Below, one piece after another: positions 26,393 to 35,355 of a stretch of 64,000 nucleotides of DNA. Every line of letters begins with the position of its first letter. Within the stretch, counting starts at the first letter, position 1. Below the pieces are notes generated by a model. It was given only the letters and a program-made list of their open reading frames with translations, was not told where the DNA came from and made no database searches. Position numbers and translations under genes: made by a program. Origin of the DNA: Arthrobacter sp. Bi26 (lineage in GTDB: Bacteria > Actinomycetota > Actinomycetes > Actinomycetales > Micrococcaceae); the NCBI RefSeq assembly GCF_918697925.1, contig NZ_CAKKMF010000007.1:22955-86954 (forward strand). Reading direction: 5' to 3'.

Positions 26393-27586
26393 TCAGTGCA
26401 TCCCCGTCGTGAGCCACAGTGCCACGACCGCCAACGGGACCGTGAGGACGACGGCCGCTACACCGGCCACGGCGAAGCCTCCCCAGCGGATCTCCACGTT
26501 GAGGGCACGGAGCCGCTCGTGCCACAGCAGCGTGGCCAGGGAAGCCCACGGGGTCACCAGCGGGCCCAGGTTCACGCCGATCAGCAGGGCCGCCAGCCGG
26601 GCCGGGGAACCGCCCACCGGTTCCAGGGCCAAATAGGCGGGCAGGTTGTTCACGGCGTTGGCTGCCCCCGCACCCAGGCCGGCGAGCTGCAGGAGCGCCG
26701 GCAGGCTCTCGCCCGTACCGGCGATCCCGGACAGGAACCGGGTGAGCCCGTTGGCGTGCAGGGCCTCCACCACCATGAAAAGTCCGGACGTGAGCATGAG
26801 CGGGCGCCAAGGAACCATGGACCAGCGCAGGGCGGAGCGCCGCCTCCAGAGGAACAGCAGGAGCAGGGCCGCGGCTGCCGCGAGCGCCGGGATCTGCACC
26901 GGAACCCCGGAGACCAGCGCCGGAAGCAGGACCACCATGACCCCGGATGCCGCGTACAGCAGCACCCGGTCCCGCACCCTATGGACCGGCTGCGGTCCGT
27001 ACTTGCCGCGCAGATCCTTCCGGAACGGAAGCCACAGCAGCACCAGCGGCACGAGGATGCCCACCAGGGCCGGGGCCCACACCAGCGAAGCGAACGCGGC
27101 GGGGCTGAGCTTGAGCCGGTCCTGCGCCAGCAGGTTGGTCAGGTTGGAGACCGGCAGCAGCAGCGAGGCCGTGTTCGCCAGCCACACTGTGGTCAGCGCG
27201 AACGGCAGCGGCGGAATGCGGGCGTGGATTGCCAGCAGCACGACGACGGGAGTCACCAGCACCGCCGTCGTATCCAGCGACAAGAACACCGTGGAAACGG
27301 TGGCGAGTGCGATGACGAGGAACCACAGCAACAGGACCCGGCCGCGGCCCAGGGCGGCCAGCCTCTCCGTGACCACGCGGAAGAGCCCGGCCTCATCCAC
27401 CAACTCCGTGACCAGGGACATCGCCACCACGAACGCCAGCACCGGCACGGTCCTTGCCGCCAGCTCCTGAAAAGCGGGGACCGGCAACAGCCCGGTGGCC
27501 AGCGCCGCGCACCCCGCCAGCAGCATGCCCGCGGGCAGCGCGTAGCTCCTGAGCTTCTTCAGCCGGGCGATCCTCTTCACTGCCAT
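26393..27586 (-). CDS. ArsB/SLC13-like ion transporter
   Basis: 397 residues with about ten to twelve hydrophobic segments. The pair FLSLDTTAVLVTPVVVLLAI and AGAANAVNNLPAYLALEPVGG, each with a D/N-rich re-entrant motif, is typical of the ArsB/NhaD/CitM (IT) superfamily that moves arsenite, dicarboxylates or Na+. LTTVWLANTASLLLPVSNLTNLL is a further conserved block. Substrate is uncertain; no arsR or arsC is next to it. It diverges from the cystathionine beta-synthase gene across a 69-base spacer. Confidence 0.82.
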   Translation of the reverse strand: MAVKRIARLKKLRSYALPAGMLLAGCAALATGLLPVPAFQELAARTVPVLAFVVAMSLVTELVDEAGLFRVVTERLAALGRGRVLLLWFLVIALATVSTVFLSLDTTAVLVTPVVVLLAIHARIPPLPFALTTVWLANTASLLLPVSNLTNLLAQDRLKLSPAAFASLVWAPALVGILVPLVLLWLPFRKDLRGKYGPQPVHRVRDRVLLYAASGVMVVLLPALVSGVPVQIPALAAAAALLLLFLWRRRSALRWSMVPWRPLMLTSGLFMVVEALHANGLTRFLSGIAGTGESLPALLQLAGLGAGAANAVNNLPAYLALEPVGGSPARLAALLIGVNLGPLVTPWASLATLLWHERLRALNVEIRWGGFAVAGVAAVVLTVPLAVVALWLTTGMH

Positions 27587-27655
27587 ATCCTCGCACCTGC
27601 TGGAGGCGTCGCCGCGCCGAGGTGCATCCCCGCCGGAGACGGTAGCTTTGTACCT

Positions 27656-29041
27656 ATGAAGTACGCCCAGTCCGTTCTGGACCTCATCGGCCATACGCCG
27701 CTCGTCAAACTCAACCACGTGACCGATGGCATCGCAGCCACCATCCTGGTAAAGCTCGAATACCTGAACCCCGGCGGTTCGATCAAGGACCGCATCGCGG
27801 CGAAGATGATCGAGGAGGCCGAACGAACGGGCAAGCTCCTGCCAGGCGGCACCATCGTGGAACCCACCTCGGGCAACACCGGCGTTGGCCTGGCGCTGGT
27901 GGCGCAGCAGAAGGGCTACCGCTGCATCTTCGTGGTGCCGGACAAGGTCGGCGAAGACAAGCGGGCCGTGCTCCAGGCCTACGGCGCCGAAGTGGTGGTC
28001 ACGCCCACCGCCGTCCCGCCGGACAGCCCGCAAAGCTACTACGGCGTCTCGGACCGGCTCGTCACCGAAATCCCGGGAGCCTACAAGCCGGACCAGTTCT
28101 CCAACCCGGCCGCACCGGCCAGCCACTATGAGACCACCGGCCCTGAGATCTGGCATGACACCGACGGCCGCATCACGCACTGCGTGATCGGCGCCGGCAC
28201 CGGGGGCACGATCACCGGCACCGGCCGGTACCTCAAGGAAGTTTCCGCCGGGCGGCCCGGGGCCGAGGGCGGCGTCGTGAAGATCATCGGCGCGGATCCC
28301 GCAGGCTCGGTGTACTCCGGCGGCACGGGCCGCCCGTACTTCGTCGAAGGCGTCGGGGAGGACATGTGGCCGGCCAACTATGACAAGTCCGTCCCGGACG
28401 ACGTCATTGCCGTCAGCGACGCCGATTCCTTCGCGATGACGCGCCGGCTGGCGCGCGAGGAAGGGCTGCTGGTGGGCGGGTCCTCGGGCATGGCCGTCGT
28501 GGCTGCGATGGAGGTCGCCAAGGACCTCCCGGTGGAAGCCGTCGTCGTGGTCATCCTGCCGGACTCCGGCCGCGGCTACCTGGCGAAGATCTTCAACGAC
28601 CAGTGGATGCGCTCCTACGGCTTCCTGGCCAGCGGGGACGAGGCCTCGGTGGGCGAGATCCTCAAGGCCAAAACCGGTGAACTCCCGGACCTCGTCCACA
28701 TCCACCCGAACGAGTCCGTCCGCGATGTCATCAACATCATGAACGAGTACGGCGTCTCGCACATCCCCGTCCTGTCCCAGGAACCGCCCGTCGTCATGGG
28801 CGAGGTCCTTGGCGCCGTGGACGAACGCACGCTGACGGCCAAGCTCTTCCGCGGCGAGGCAAAACTCTCGGACAAAATCTCCGAACACATGGAGGCCCGC
28901 CTCCCCGTGATCGGCTCGCTCGAATCGATCTCGACCGCCCGCGAACTCCTCTCCGACGCTGACACCCTCATGGTGACGTTTGTCGGCGCTCCGGTGGGGA
29001 TCCTGACCCGCCACGACCTCCTCGCGTACCTCAGCAACTGA
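27656..29041 (+). CDS. Cystathionine beta-synthase
   Basis: 461 residues. The PLP lysine is Lys44 in NPGGSIKDRIA, the phosphate-binding SGNTG is at 72-76, and GTGGTITGTGRYLKE is the second PLP phosphate loop. Two CBS modules occupy the last 130 residues (VRDVINIMNEYGVSHIPVLSQ and ARELLSDADTLMVTFVGAPVGILTRHDLL). The length and CBS pair separate it from cysteine synthases. It joins homocysteine and serine to form cystathionine. The downstream cystathionine gamma-synthase/lyase begins 17 bases later, so they form a transsulfuration operon. Confidence 0.93.
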   Translation: MKYAQSVLDLIGHTPLVKLNHVTDGIAATILVKLEYLNPGGSIKDRIAAKMIEEAERTGKLLPGGTIVEPTSGNTGVGLALVAQQKGYRCIFVVPDKVGEDKRAVLQAYGAEVVVTPTAVPPDSPQSYYGVSDRLVTEIPGAYKPDQFSNPAAPASHYETTGPEIWHDTDGRITHCVIGAGTGGTITGTGRYLKEVSAGRPGAEGGVVKIIGADPAGSVYSGGTGRPYFVEGVGEDMWPANYDKSVPDDVIAVSDADSFAMTRRLAREEGLLVGGSSGMAVVAAMEVAKDLPVEAVVVVILPDSGRGYLAKIFNDQWMRSYGFLASGDEASVGEILKAKTGELPDLVHIHPNESVRDVINIMNEYGVSHIPVLSQEPPVVMGEVLGAVDERTLTAKLFRGEAKLSDKISEHMEARLPVIGSLESISTARELLSDADTLMVTFVGAPVGILTRHDLLAYLSN

Positions 29042-29058
29042 CCAGTTCAAGGAGTCCC

Positions 29059-30267
29059 ATGTCTGTGCCTGAAAGCTCTTCCTCGAAAATCCCGGGCTTC
29101 AACACCCGCGCCATCCACGCCGGACAGGCGTTTGAGCCCCGCACCGGGGCGGTGGTGCCCCCCGTGCACTTCTCGTCGACCTATGCCCAGGACGGCATCG
29201 GCGGGCTGCGGGACGGCTACGAATACGGCCGGGGCACCAACCCCACCCGTGACTCGCTGCAGGAGCAGCTGGCCGCGCTGGAAGGCGGGAGCGCCGCGTT
29301 CTCCTTTAGCTCAGGCCTGGCCGCCGAGGACTCGATGATCCGCGCCCTCACCCGCCCCGGTGACCACATTGTGCTCGGCAACGACGCCTACGGCGGAACC
29401 TACCGGCTCATCAGCCGGGTCCTGGGGGAGTGGGGCATCGGCAACACCCCGGTGGACATGTCCGACCTCGACGCCGTCGCGTCCGCCGTAGCAGCCGGAG
29501 GCACGGCCGACGGCGGCGGCAAGACCCGCCTGGTGTGGGTGGAGACGCCGTCGAACCCGATGATGAAGATCACCGACATCGAGGCGCTCGCCAAGGTGGC
29601 GCACGACGCCGGCGCGCTCCTCGTGGTGGACAACACCTTTGCCTCGCCGTACCTGCAGACCCCGCTCGCCCTCGGCGCCGACATCGTGGTGCACTCCACC
29701 ACCAAGTACATCGGCGGCCACTCGGACGTCGTCGGCGGTGCGATCGTGGTCAACGACCCCGAGCTGGCCGAGAAGATCGGCTTCGTCCAGTTCGCCGTCG
29801 GCGCCGTGTCCGGGCCGATGGACGCCTTCCTCACCACGCGCGGCCTGAAAACCCTCGGCGTGCGCATGGACCGGCACAGCGACAACGCCCAGGCCGTGGC
29901 CGAATGGCTGCTGGAGCGCCCCGAGGTCGAAGCCGTGCTGTACCCGGGCCTGCCCTCCCACCCGGGCCACGAGCTGGCCAAGAAGCAGATGAAGAAATTC
30001 GGCGGCATGATCTCCGTGCAGTTCAAGGGCGGCGAGGCCGCGGCACGCAAGGTGGCCGAATCGACCTCCGTCTTCACCCTGGCCGAGTCCCTGGGCGGGA
30101 TCGAATCGCTGATGAACTACCCCTCGGAAATGACGCACGCCTCGGTCAAGGGCACCGAACTGGCGGTTCCGGTCAACCTGATCCGGCTCTCCTGCGGCAT
30201 TGAGGACGTCGAGGACCTGATCGCCGACCTTGACGCCGCGCTGTCCTCCCTGGACGCCGGCAGCTAA
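29059..30267 (+). CDS. metB: Cystathionine gamma-synthase / gamma-lyase
   Basis: 402 residues of the Cys/Met PLP family. The PLP lysine is Lys216 in HSTTKYIGGHSDVVGG; FNTRAIHAGQ at the start and MNYPSEMTHASV near the end are family blocks. Family members either make cystathionine from an acyl-homoserine and cysteine or cleave it to cysteine. With a cystathionine beta-synthase immediately upstream, homocysteine-to-cysteine reverse transsulfuration is the simplest reading, but both directions are possible. Confidence 0.9.
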   Translation: MSVPESSSSKIPGFNTRAIHAGQAFEPRTGAVVPPVHFSSTYAQDGIGGLRDGYEYGRGTNPTRDSLQEQLAALEGGSAAFSFSSGLAAEDSMIRALTRPGDHIVLGNDAYGGTYRLISRVLGEWGIGNTPVDMSDLDAVASAVAAGGTADGGGKTRLVWVETPSNPMMKITDIEALAKVAHDAGALLVVDNTFASPYLQTPLALGADIVVHSTTKYIGGHSDVVGGAIVVNDPELAEKIGFVQFAVGAVSGPMDAFLTTRGLKTLGVRMDRHSDNAQAVAEWLLERPEVEAVLYPGLPSHPGHELAKKQMKKFGGMISVQFKGGEAAARKVAESTSVFTLAESLGGIESLMNYPSEMTHASVKGTELAVPVNLIRLSCGIEDVEDLIADLDAALSSLDAGS

Positions 30268-30317
30268 CTGCACCCCTAGCTGACCGCCGCGCAGGCGTCA
30301 GTCCGGTGCGCCGAACG

Positions 30318-30360
30318 CGGCCACCCTAGCTTTCTCTAAGAGAGTCAGCTAGGGTGGCCG
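30318..30360. promoter_or_regulatory. Perfect palindromic operator candidate touching the HxlR start
   Basis: 13-bp perfect arms CGGCCACCCTAGC (30318-30330) and GCTAGGGTGGCCG (30348-30360), with an inner TCTCTAAGAGA palindrome. The right arm ends one base before the ATG at 30362. It could be an autoregulatory site of the HxlR protein or an mRNA hairpin at the 5' end of a leaderless or near-leaderless transcript. Confidence 0.7.
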
Positions 30361-30361
30361 C

Positions 30362-30883
30362 ATGGCACTCCGATCCGACTGGTCCCAGCGGACCTGCAGC
30401 ATGGCCCGCGGCCTCGACATCCTCGGCGATCCCTGGAGCATGCTGGTCCTGCGCGAGGTGTTCTTCGGCAACGGCCGCTTCGAGGCCATGAAGGCCCGGC
30501 TCGGGGCGGCCGATTCCGTCCTCACCAAGCGGCTCGCCGGGCTCGTGGAGGCCGGGCTCCTCACCCGGCGGCCCTACGACGACGGCGGCCGCACCCGCCA
30601 GGAATACGTCCTGACCGCCAAGGGCGAGGACGCCCTCCCGGTGCTCAACGCCGTCGTGATCTGGGCCGAAAAGCACCTCCCGGCGCCTTCCGGGCAGGCG
30701 CACATGTTCGTCATCCACACCGGCTGCGGGGAGAGGACCTCCTCGGCGGACACGTGTACGGCCTGCGGGGAACCGCTGACGGCCACCAACACGAGCTGGC
30801 ACAGCCTCTCCCGCACCGCGGACCCCGTGCCCCTGGCCACGTCCGGCACCGCGACCCCTGACCAGAACGGAACCGCCGCATGA
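30362..30883 (+). CDS. HxlR-family transcriptional regulator with Cys-rich C-terminus
   Basis: 173 residues. Residues 1-105 are an HxlR winged helix (CSMARGLDILGDPWSMLVLREVFFGNGRFEAMKARLGAADSVLTKRLAGLVEAGLLTRRPY). The C-terminal part adds four cysteines (HTGCGERTSSADTCTACGEPL) that could form a zinc ribbon or redox switch. Its stop overlaps the MFS start (ATGA), and a perfect palindrome abuts the start codon, so it most likely controls its own operon with the transporter. Confidence 0.88.
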   Translation: MALRSDWSQRTCSMARGLDILGDPWSMLVLREVFFGNGRFEAMKARLGAADSVLTKRLAGLVEAGLLTRRPYDDGGRTRQEYVLTAKGEDALPVLNAVVIWAEKHLPAPSGQAHMFVIHTGCGERTSSADTCTACGEPLTATNTSWHSLSRTADPVPLATSGTATPDQNGTAA

Positions 30884-32244
30884 GCGCCCCTGAAACCATG
30901 ACCCCCGCGCCGGTCCGGCGCCGCATCCACCCGGCGTGGACTGTTGCCGCCGTGGCTTTCCTCGCGCTGGTCGGCGCCGCCGGGTTCCGGGCAGCGCCGG
31001 GGGTGCTGATGGTGCCGCTGCAGAACGAGTTCGGCTGGTCCACCACCGTGCTCTCGGCCGCGGTCAGCATCAACCTCGTGCTCTTCGGGCTCACGGCGCC
31101 GTTCGCGGCAGCCCTGATGGAACGCTTCGGCATCCGCGCCGTCACGGCCGTGGCCCTGGTGCTGATCGGCGCCGGCAGCGCCCTGACGGTCTTCGTGACC
31201 CAGTCCTGGCAGATCCTGCTGACCTGGGGGCTGCTGATCGGGCTCGGCACCGGATCCATGGCGCTGGTCTTCGCCGCCACCATCGCCAACACCTGGTTCG
31301 CCAAGAGCCGCGGCCTGGTCATCGGCATCCTCACCGCCGGCAGTGCCGCCGGACAGCTCGTGTTCCTGCCCTTCATCGCGCTCCTGGCCCAGGACCCGGG
31401 CTGGCGGCAGGCCTCGCTCCTCATCGGTGCCGGCGCGCTGGCCGTGGTGCCGCTCGTGCTGAAGTTCCTGAAGAACTCACCGGCCGAGGTCGGCGTGCTG
31501 CCCTACGGGGCGACGCCGCCGGCCGCCGGCGCCGTCACAGGGCCAGAATCGACCGACTCGACCGGGCCGGCCGGGCAGGCAGCGCCCGGGCAGGCAGCGG
31601 CGGAGCCCCGCCGGAACGCCGCGGTCCGGGCCCTGCAGGTCCTCAAACGGGCCAGCAAGGTGCGTACCTTCTGGGCCCTCGTGGCCGGCTTCGCGATCTG
31701 CGGCGCGACCACCAACGGGCTGATCGGCACCCACTTCATCCCCTCCGCCCATGACCACGGCATGCCCGAAACCACCGCGGCGGGCCTGCTCGCCGTCGTC
31801 GGCCTCTTCGACATCATCGGCACCATCGCCTCCGGCTGGCTCACGGACCGCTTCAACCCGCGGATCCTGCTCGCCGTGTACTACCAGTTCCGCGGGATCG
31901 GGCTGCTGGTCCTGCCGCTGCTGCTCAGCGCCACCGTCCAGCCCAGCATGATCGTGTTCGTGGTCATCTACGGCCTGGACTGGGTCGCCACGGTGCCGCC
32001 GACGGCCGCGATTTGCCGCCAGGTGTTCGGCGCCGACGGGAGCGTCGTGTTCGGCTGGGTTTTCGCGGCCCACCAGCTCGGCGCGGCCGCCGCGGCCCTG
32101 GCGGCCGGGGCGGTCCGCGACGCCACCGGCCAGTACACCTATGCCTGGTTCGCCGCCGCCGCCATGTGCACCATCGCCGCCGTCATCAGCGCCACCATCC
32201 GCAGGGACGCCCGGAAGCTGGAGTCCGTCCCGGTGCCGGCGTAG
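30880..32244 (+). CDS. MFS transporter (OFA-like), coupled to HxlR regulator
   Basis: 454 residues, about 12 membrane segments with a Pro/Gly/Ala-rich cytoplasmic linker near residues 205-245. Motifs such as FGLTAPFAAALMERFGIRAVT (loop 2-3) and WFAKSRGLVIGILTAGSAAGQLVFLPFIA are like monocarboxylate or oxalate/formate antiporter-type MFS proteins. The substrate is unknown. The start overlaps the HxlR stop by four bases, so expression is coupled to the regulator, which probably senses a compound that this protein moves. Confidence 0.87.
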   Translation: MSAPETMTPAPVRRRIHPAWTVAAVAFLALVGAAGFRAAPGVLMVPLQNEFGWSTTVLSAAVSINLVLFGLTAPFAAALMERFGIRAVTAVALVLIGAGSALTVFVTQSWQILLTWGLLIGLGTGSMALVFAATIANTWFAKSRGLVIGILTAGSAAGQLVFLPFIALLAQDPGWRQASLLIGAGALAVVPLVLKFLKNSPAEVGVLPYGATPPAAGAVTGPESTDSTGPAGQAAPGQAAAEPRRNAAVRALQVLKRASKVRTFWALVAGFAICGATTNGLIGTHFIPSAHDHGMPETTAAGLLAVVGLFDIIGTIASGWLTDRFNPRILLAVYYQFRGIGLLVLPLLLSATVQPSMIVFVVIYGLDWVATVPPTAAICRQVFGADGSVVFGWVFAAHQLGAAAAALAAGAVRDATGQYTYAWFAAAAMCTIAAVISATIRRDARKLESVPVPA

Positions 32245-32347
32245 CCGGGTCTGTAGACTGGCCCGACAGCGAGGGCGCGTTTGCGCCGCCCTGGACGGAA
32301 CCGCCCAAACGGCCAGCGTCTACACCAGCAGCCCGATGGGGGAATTC

Positions 32348-33700
32348 ATGTCAGTGCCCGATTCAGACCGCAGCCCGGCGCGGCGCACACCCGCCCGGCA
32401 GCTGCTCCGGCTCTCCGTCATCCTGGCCATCGCCGCGGTGGGCTACTTCATCTGGATCTCGCTCGGTGCCTGGGCCAAGCAGGGCCTGGACTTCAGCGTG
32501 TACTGGTACGGCGGCAAAATCCTCAACGACGCCGGCGCGGCGCCTTCAGACCTGTATGCGGGCAACGTGGACTGGGCCGGTGGACCGACGCTCATGTTTA
32601 CCTACCCGCCGTTCGCCGCCATCCTCTTCAGCCTTTTGGCCCGGCTGCCGCAGGCGGCAGCGCTGACCCTGTTCAACGCCGCCGGCGCCGGGGTGGCGAT
32701 CCTGACCGCGGTCCGCGCGGTCCGGTACTGGAACGCGAAAGCCTCCTGGCGCGCCACCTTCCGGATTCCGGGCAACGGCTGGGCCGCCGCCGTCCTGGTC
32801 CTGGCGGTGCTGAACCTGGGTCCCTGGCGCGAGACCCTGGTGTTCGGCCAAATCAACGCGCTGCTGATGGGCCTGATCGCGGTGGACCTGCTGGCCCGCA
32901 ACCATCGCTGGACCCGCGGCTTCCCCGGCAGCGGCTTCCTGGTGGGCGTCGCCGCCGGCATCAAGCTGACGCCGCTGGTCTTCGGGCTGTACTACCTGGT
33001 CCGCAGGGACTGGCGCGGACTGGGCAATATGGCCGCTGGCTTCACCGCCACCGTGCTGGCCGGCTGGCTGCTGCGTCCCGCCGAATCCCTGCAGTTCTGG
33101 CTCCAGATGCTGCCGGACACGTCCCGGATGGGGGGAGCGGGCTATGTGGACAACCTGTCCCTCAAAGGTGCCCTGCTGCACTTCGGTGTCCCGGAGGCGC
33201 ACGTCACTGTGCCGTGGCTGGTGCTGAGCCTTATGGTTGTGGCCGTCGGCGCCGCAGTGATCAAAGCCGCCAGCGATCAGGGCGCCCGCGTCGTGGCCGT
33301 GTCGGCGACGGCCCTCACCATGCTGCTGATCAGCCCGGTCTCGTGGTCCCACCACTGGGTGTGGGTCGCGGCCGTCTTTCCGGCGTTCGCCTGGACCCTG
33401 CGGGAAACCCCCCACCGCTACGCAGGAATGCGCTGGACCATGGGCGGCGTGCTGGGCACCTCGATCATGGTGTTCCTGTTCTCGCCCAAGACCATTGGCA
33501 CAGCCCTGGGCGCGGAAAACCTCGATGTCCAGACGCCCGGCCTGTGGATCATGGCCTCCAGTGCCGGCGTCTTCTGCGCCGTGGCCATGCTGGTGTGCTG
33601 GCTTGTAGCCCTGCGGCGGGATTCGGTGGCACCGGGGCTCGATTTTGATGCCGTGCCCGCCGCCGGACGGGACCTCCGCGCCCCCGCGGTCTCCTCGTAA
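32348..33700 (+). CDS. GT87-like polyprenol-phosphomannose-dependent mannosyltransferase (DUF2029)
   Basis: 450 residues with about ten hydrophobic segments. The first extracytoplasmic loop has LDFSVYWYGGKIL, where the Asp is the expected GT-C catalytic residue; LSPVSWSHHWVW near residue 330 is a GT87 hallmark. Such enzymes add alpha-mannose to lipoglycans such as lipomannan on the outer membrane face. Start ATG 32348 follows GGGGGAA; ATG 32336 is an alternative. Not obviously in an operon. Confidence 0.85.
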   Translation: MSVPDSDRSPARRTPARQLLRLSVILAIAAVGYFIWISLGAWAKQGLDFSVYWYGGKILNDAGAAPSDLYAGNVDWAGGPTLMFTYPPFAAILFSLLARLPQAAALTLFNAAGAGVAILTAVRAVRYWNAKASWRATFRIPGNGWAAAVLVLAVLNLGPWRETLVFGQINALLMGLIAVDLLARNHRWTRGFPGSGFLVGVAAGIKLTPLVFGLYYLVRRDWRGLGNMAAGFTATVLAGWLLRPAESLQFWLQMLPDTSRMGGAGYVDNLSLKGALLHFGVPEAHVTVPWLVLSLMVVAVGAAVIKAASDQGARVVAVSATALTMLLISPVSWSHHWVWVAAVFPAFAWTLRETPHRYAGMRWTMGGVLGTSIMVFLFSPKTIGTALGAENLDVQTPGLWIMASSAGVFCAVAMLVCWLVALRRDSVAPGLDFDAVPAAGRDLRAPAVSS

Positions 33701-33773
33701 CTGCCGCCCGGGGACCTTCGGAAGGCGGGATCTAGCAGGTGCGGCACGTCCGGCCGCCGCTAGGCTGTCCGGC

Positions 33774-34535
33774 ATGAGCTCTTCGTCACCCCGTAAGACT
33801 GCCCTTGTCACCGGCGCCGGCCGGCTCGCCGGAATCGGCGCCGGCATCGCGCGCCGCCTCGCCGCGGATGGCTGGGACCTCGTACTGACGTACTGGCAGG
33901 ACTACGACGCCCGGATGCCGTGGGGAGTCCAGCCGGACGACGTCGAACGCCTCACCGCTGAGCTGCAGGCGATCGGCGCCGCCGTCGTGGCTCTGCCCGC
34001 GGATTTCCAGGACCCGGACGCCGTGGACCGGCTGATGGCCGCCGCTGCGACCGAGGCCGGAACCCTGCAGGCACTGGTGCTCAGCCATGCCGAATCCGTG
34101 GACTCCGGCATCCTGGACACGTCCCTGGCGAGCTTCGACCGGCACTTCGCGGTCAACACCCGGGCCAGCTGGCAGCTGATTGCCGCCTTCGCCCGGCAGG
34201 CCGGTCCCGACGGCGGGGCCATCGTGGCGCTGACCAGTGACCACACCGCGTTCAACCTGCCCTACGGGGCATCAAAGGGCGCCCTGGACCGGATCGTGAT
34301 CGCAGCGGCCCGGGAACTTGGCCCGCTCGGGATCAGCTCCAACGTACTCAACCCGGGACCGGTGGACACCGGCTGGATGGACGAGCCGCTCCGTGACGAC
34401 CTGGCCCGGCGGCAGCCCGGCGGCCGGCTGGGCACCCCGGCAGACGTGGCCGGCACCGTCGCGTTCCTGCTCTCGCCCGAGGGTCGCTGGATGTCCGGGC
34501 AGCTGGTCAAGGCCGACGGCGGCTTCTCCGCCTGA
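33774..34535 (+). CDS. SDR-family oxidoreductase
   Basis: 253 residues. The NAD(P) motif TGAGRLAGIGAGIA is at about 13-26, HFAVNTRASWQLIAAF supplies the Asn, and YGASK is the catalytic Tyr/Lys. The usual Ser lies in IVALTSDHTAFNLPYGASK, nine residues before Tyr rather than the typical 12-13, suggesting a shortened loop. The C-terminal block ends VKADGGFSA, as in 3-oxoacyl-ACP-reductase-like members. Substrate unknown; monocistronic. Confidence 0.87.
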   Translation: MSSSSPRKTALVTGAGRLAGIGAGIARRLAADGWDLVLTYWQDYDARMPWGVQPDDVERLTAELQAIGAAVVALPADFQDPDAVDRLMAAAATEAGTLQALVLSHAESVDSGILDTSLASFDRHFAVNTRASWQLIAAFARQAGPDGGAIVALTSDHTAFNLPYGASKGALDRIVIAAARELGPLGISSNVLNPGPVDTGWMDEPLRDDLARRQPGGRLGTPADVAGTVAFLLSPEGRWMSGQLVKADGGFSA

Positions 34536-34604
34536 GCCTGGACCCGGCAGCCTGGCGCGTCAGCGGACGCTGATGCGGGCATCCGACGGTCGCCCCGGAT
34601 CCGG

Positions 34605-35087
34605 TCAGTCGGCGGTCAGCAGGGCGAGGGCTGTTGCCAGTTCGGTGGCGGCGCTTTGGAGGAGGCAGGCCGTCTCGCGTGCACGGGCGTTGCGCCCGGA
34701 CTGGAGGTCGGCATCAATGAGCTCGGCTATGAGTTGGAGCCGGCAGGCACCGGCCATGGATGCGGACCAGGACAGACTATGGGCGGCGAGGCGCGCCTCC
34801 TCCCAGTCCCCGACGGTCAAGGCTCGGTGGACCTTTTCGACCCGGTGGGGAAGCATGAGCTGGGATGTACTGACGAAGTCGTGGAACCTCCAGGATTGGG
34901 GTGTTCCTGCGCTCTCTTGAAGTCGGTTGCTGTCCAGAACGCGTGCCGTGGCGATGCGGGCACGGTACTTGCGGGGTCCCTGGTCAGCGCTGGAAAAATC
35001 CTGGTCGTTCACGTCCGCCCTGCTCGCGGCGTGACGTGCCGGAAAGACGCCGAGCGTCCACGCGCCTGACTTGGCCCTGAGACCCAT
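34605..35087 (-). CDS. Stand-alone HPt (histidine phosphotransfer) domain protein
   Basis: 160 residues. Residues about 80-158 are a four-helix HPt domain: HRVEKVHRALTVGDWEEARLAAHSLSWSASMAGACRLQLIAELIDADLQSG, with the phospho-accepting His103 in AAHSLSWSASMAGA, the equivalent of the AHxLKGSA motif of phosphorelays. There is no kinase or receiver gene nearby. The first 70 residues are not recognisable and the true start could be internal. It may relay phosphate for an unlinked hybrid kinase. Confidence 0.7.
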   Translation of the reverse strand: MGLRAKSGAWTLGVFPARHAASRADVNDQDFSSADQGPRKYRARIATARVLDSNRLQESAGTPQSWRFHDFVSTSQLMLPHRVEKVHRALTVGDWEEARLAAHSLSWSASMAGACRLQLIAELIDADLQSGRNARARETACLLQSAATELATALALLTAD

Positions 35088-35355
35088 GATGTCCCCCTCA
35101 CCCGGTATCCTGTGCCGACCCGTCGGATCGGTTGCGATGGCACCACTCTACGAATGCGCCCCAGGGAGAACACGAGTGCTGGCTACGCGGAAACTCAGCA
35201 GTCACCACTTGTATCACTGGCCTCATACGTATCGCACGACAGGGATCGTCTTCGCGGGATCCAGGCGGCCGCACGGTCCAGTTCTTCGTCGCCGGATGGC
35301 CCAGCCGGCGTGGGCCCCCGGTCAAGGAACCCTGCGGGCGCGGGCCCCCTCGGGC

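Noticed and set aside
27587..27655. Possible SAM-type riboswitch before the transsulfuration genes
   Set aside because: The spacer is only 69 bases and shows no conserved riboswitch core.
26393..29050. Giant overlapping frames on both strands across the transporter and cystathionine beta-synthase
   Set aside because: Each is a real gene extended by chance through its divergent neighbour; starts at 27586 (minus) and 27656 (plus) restore normal family lengths.
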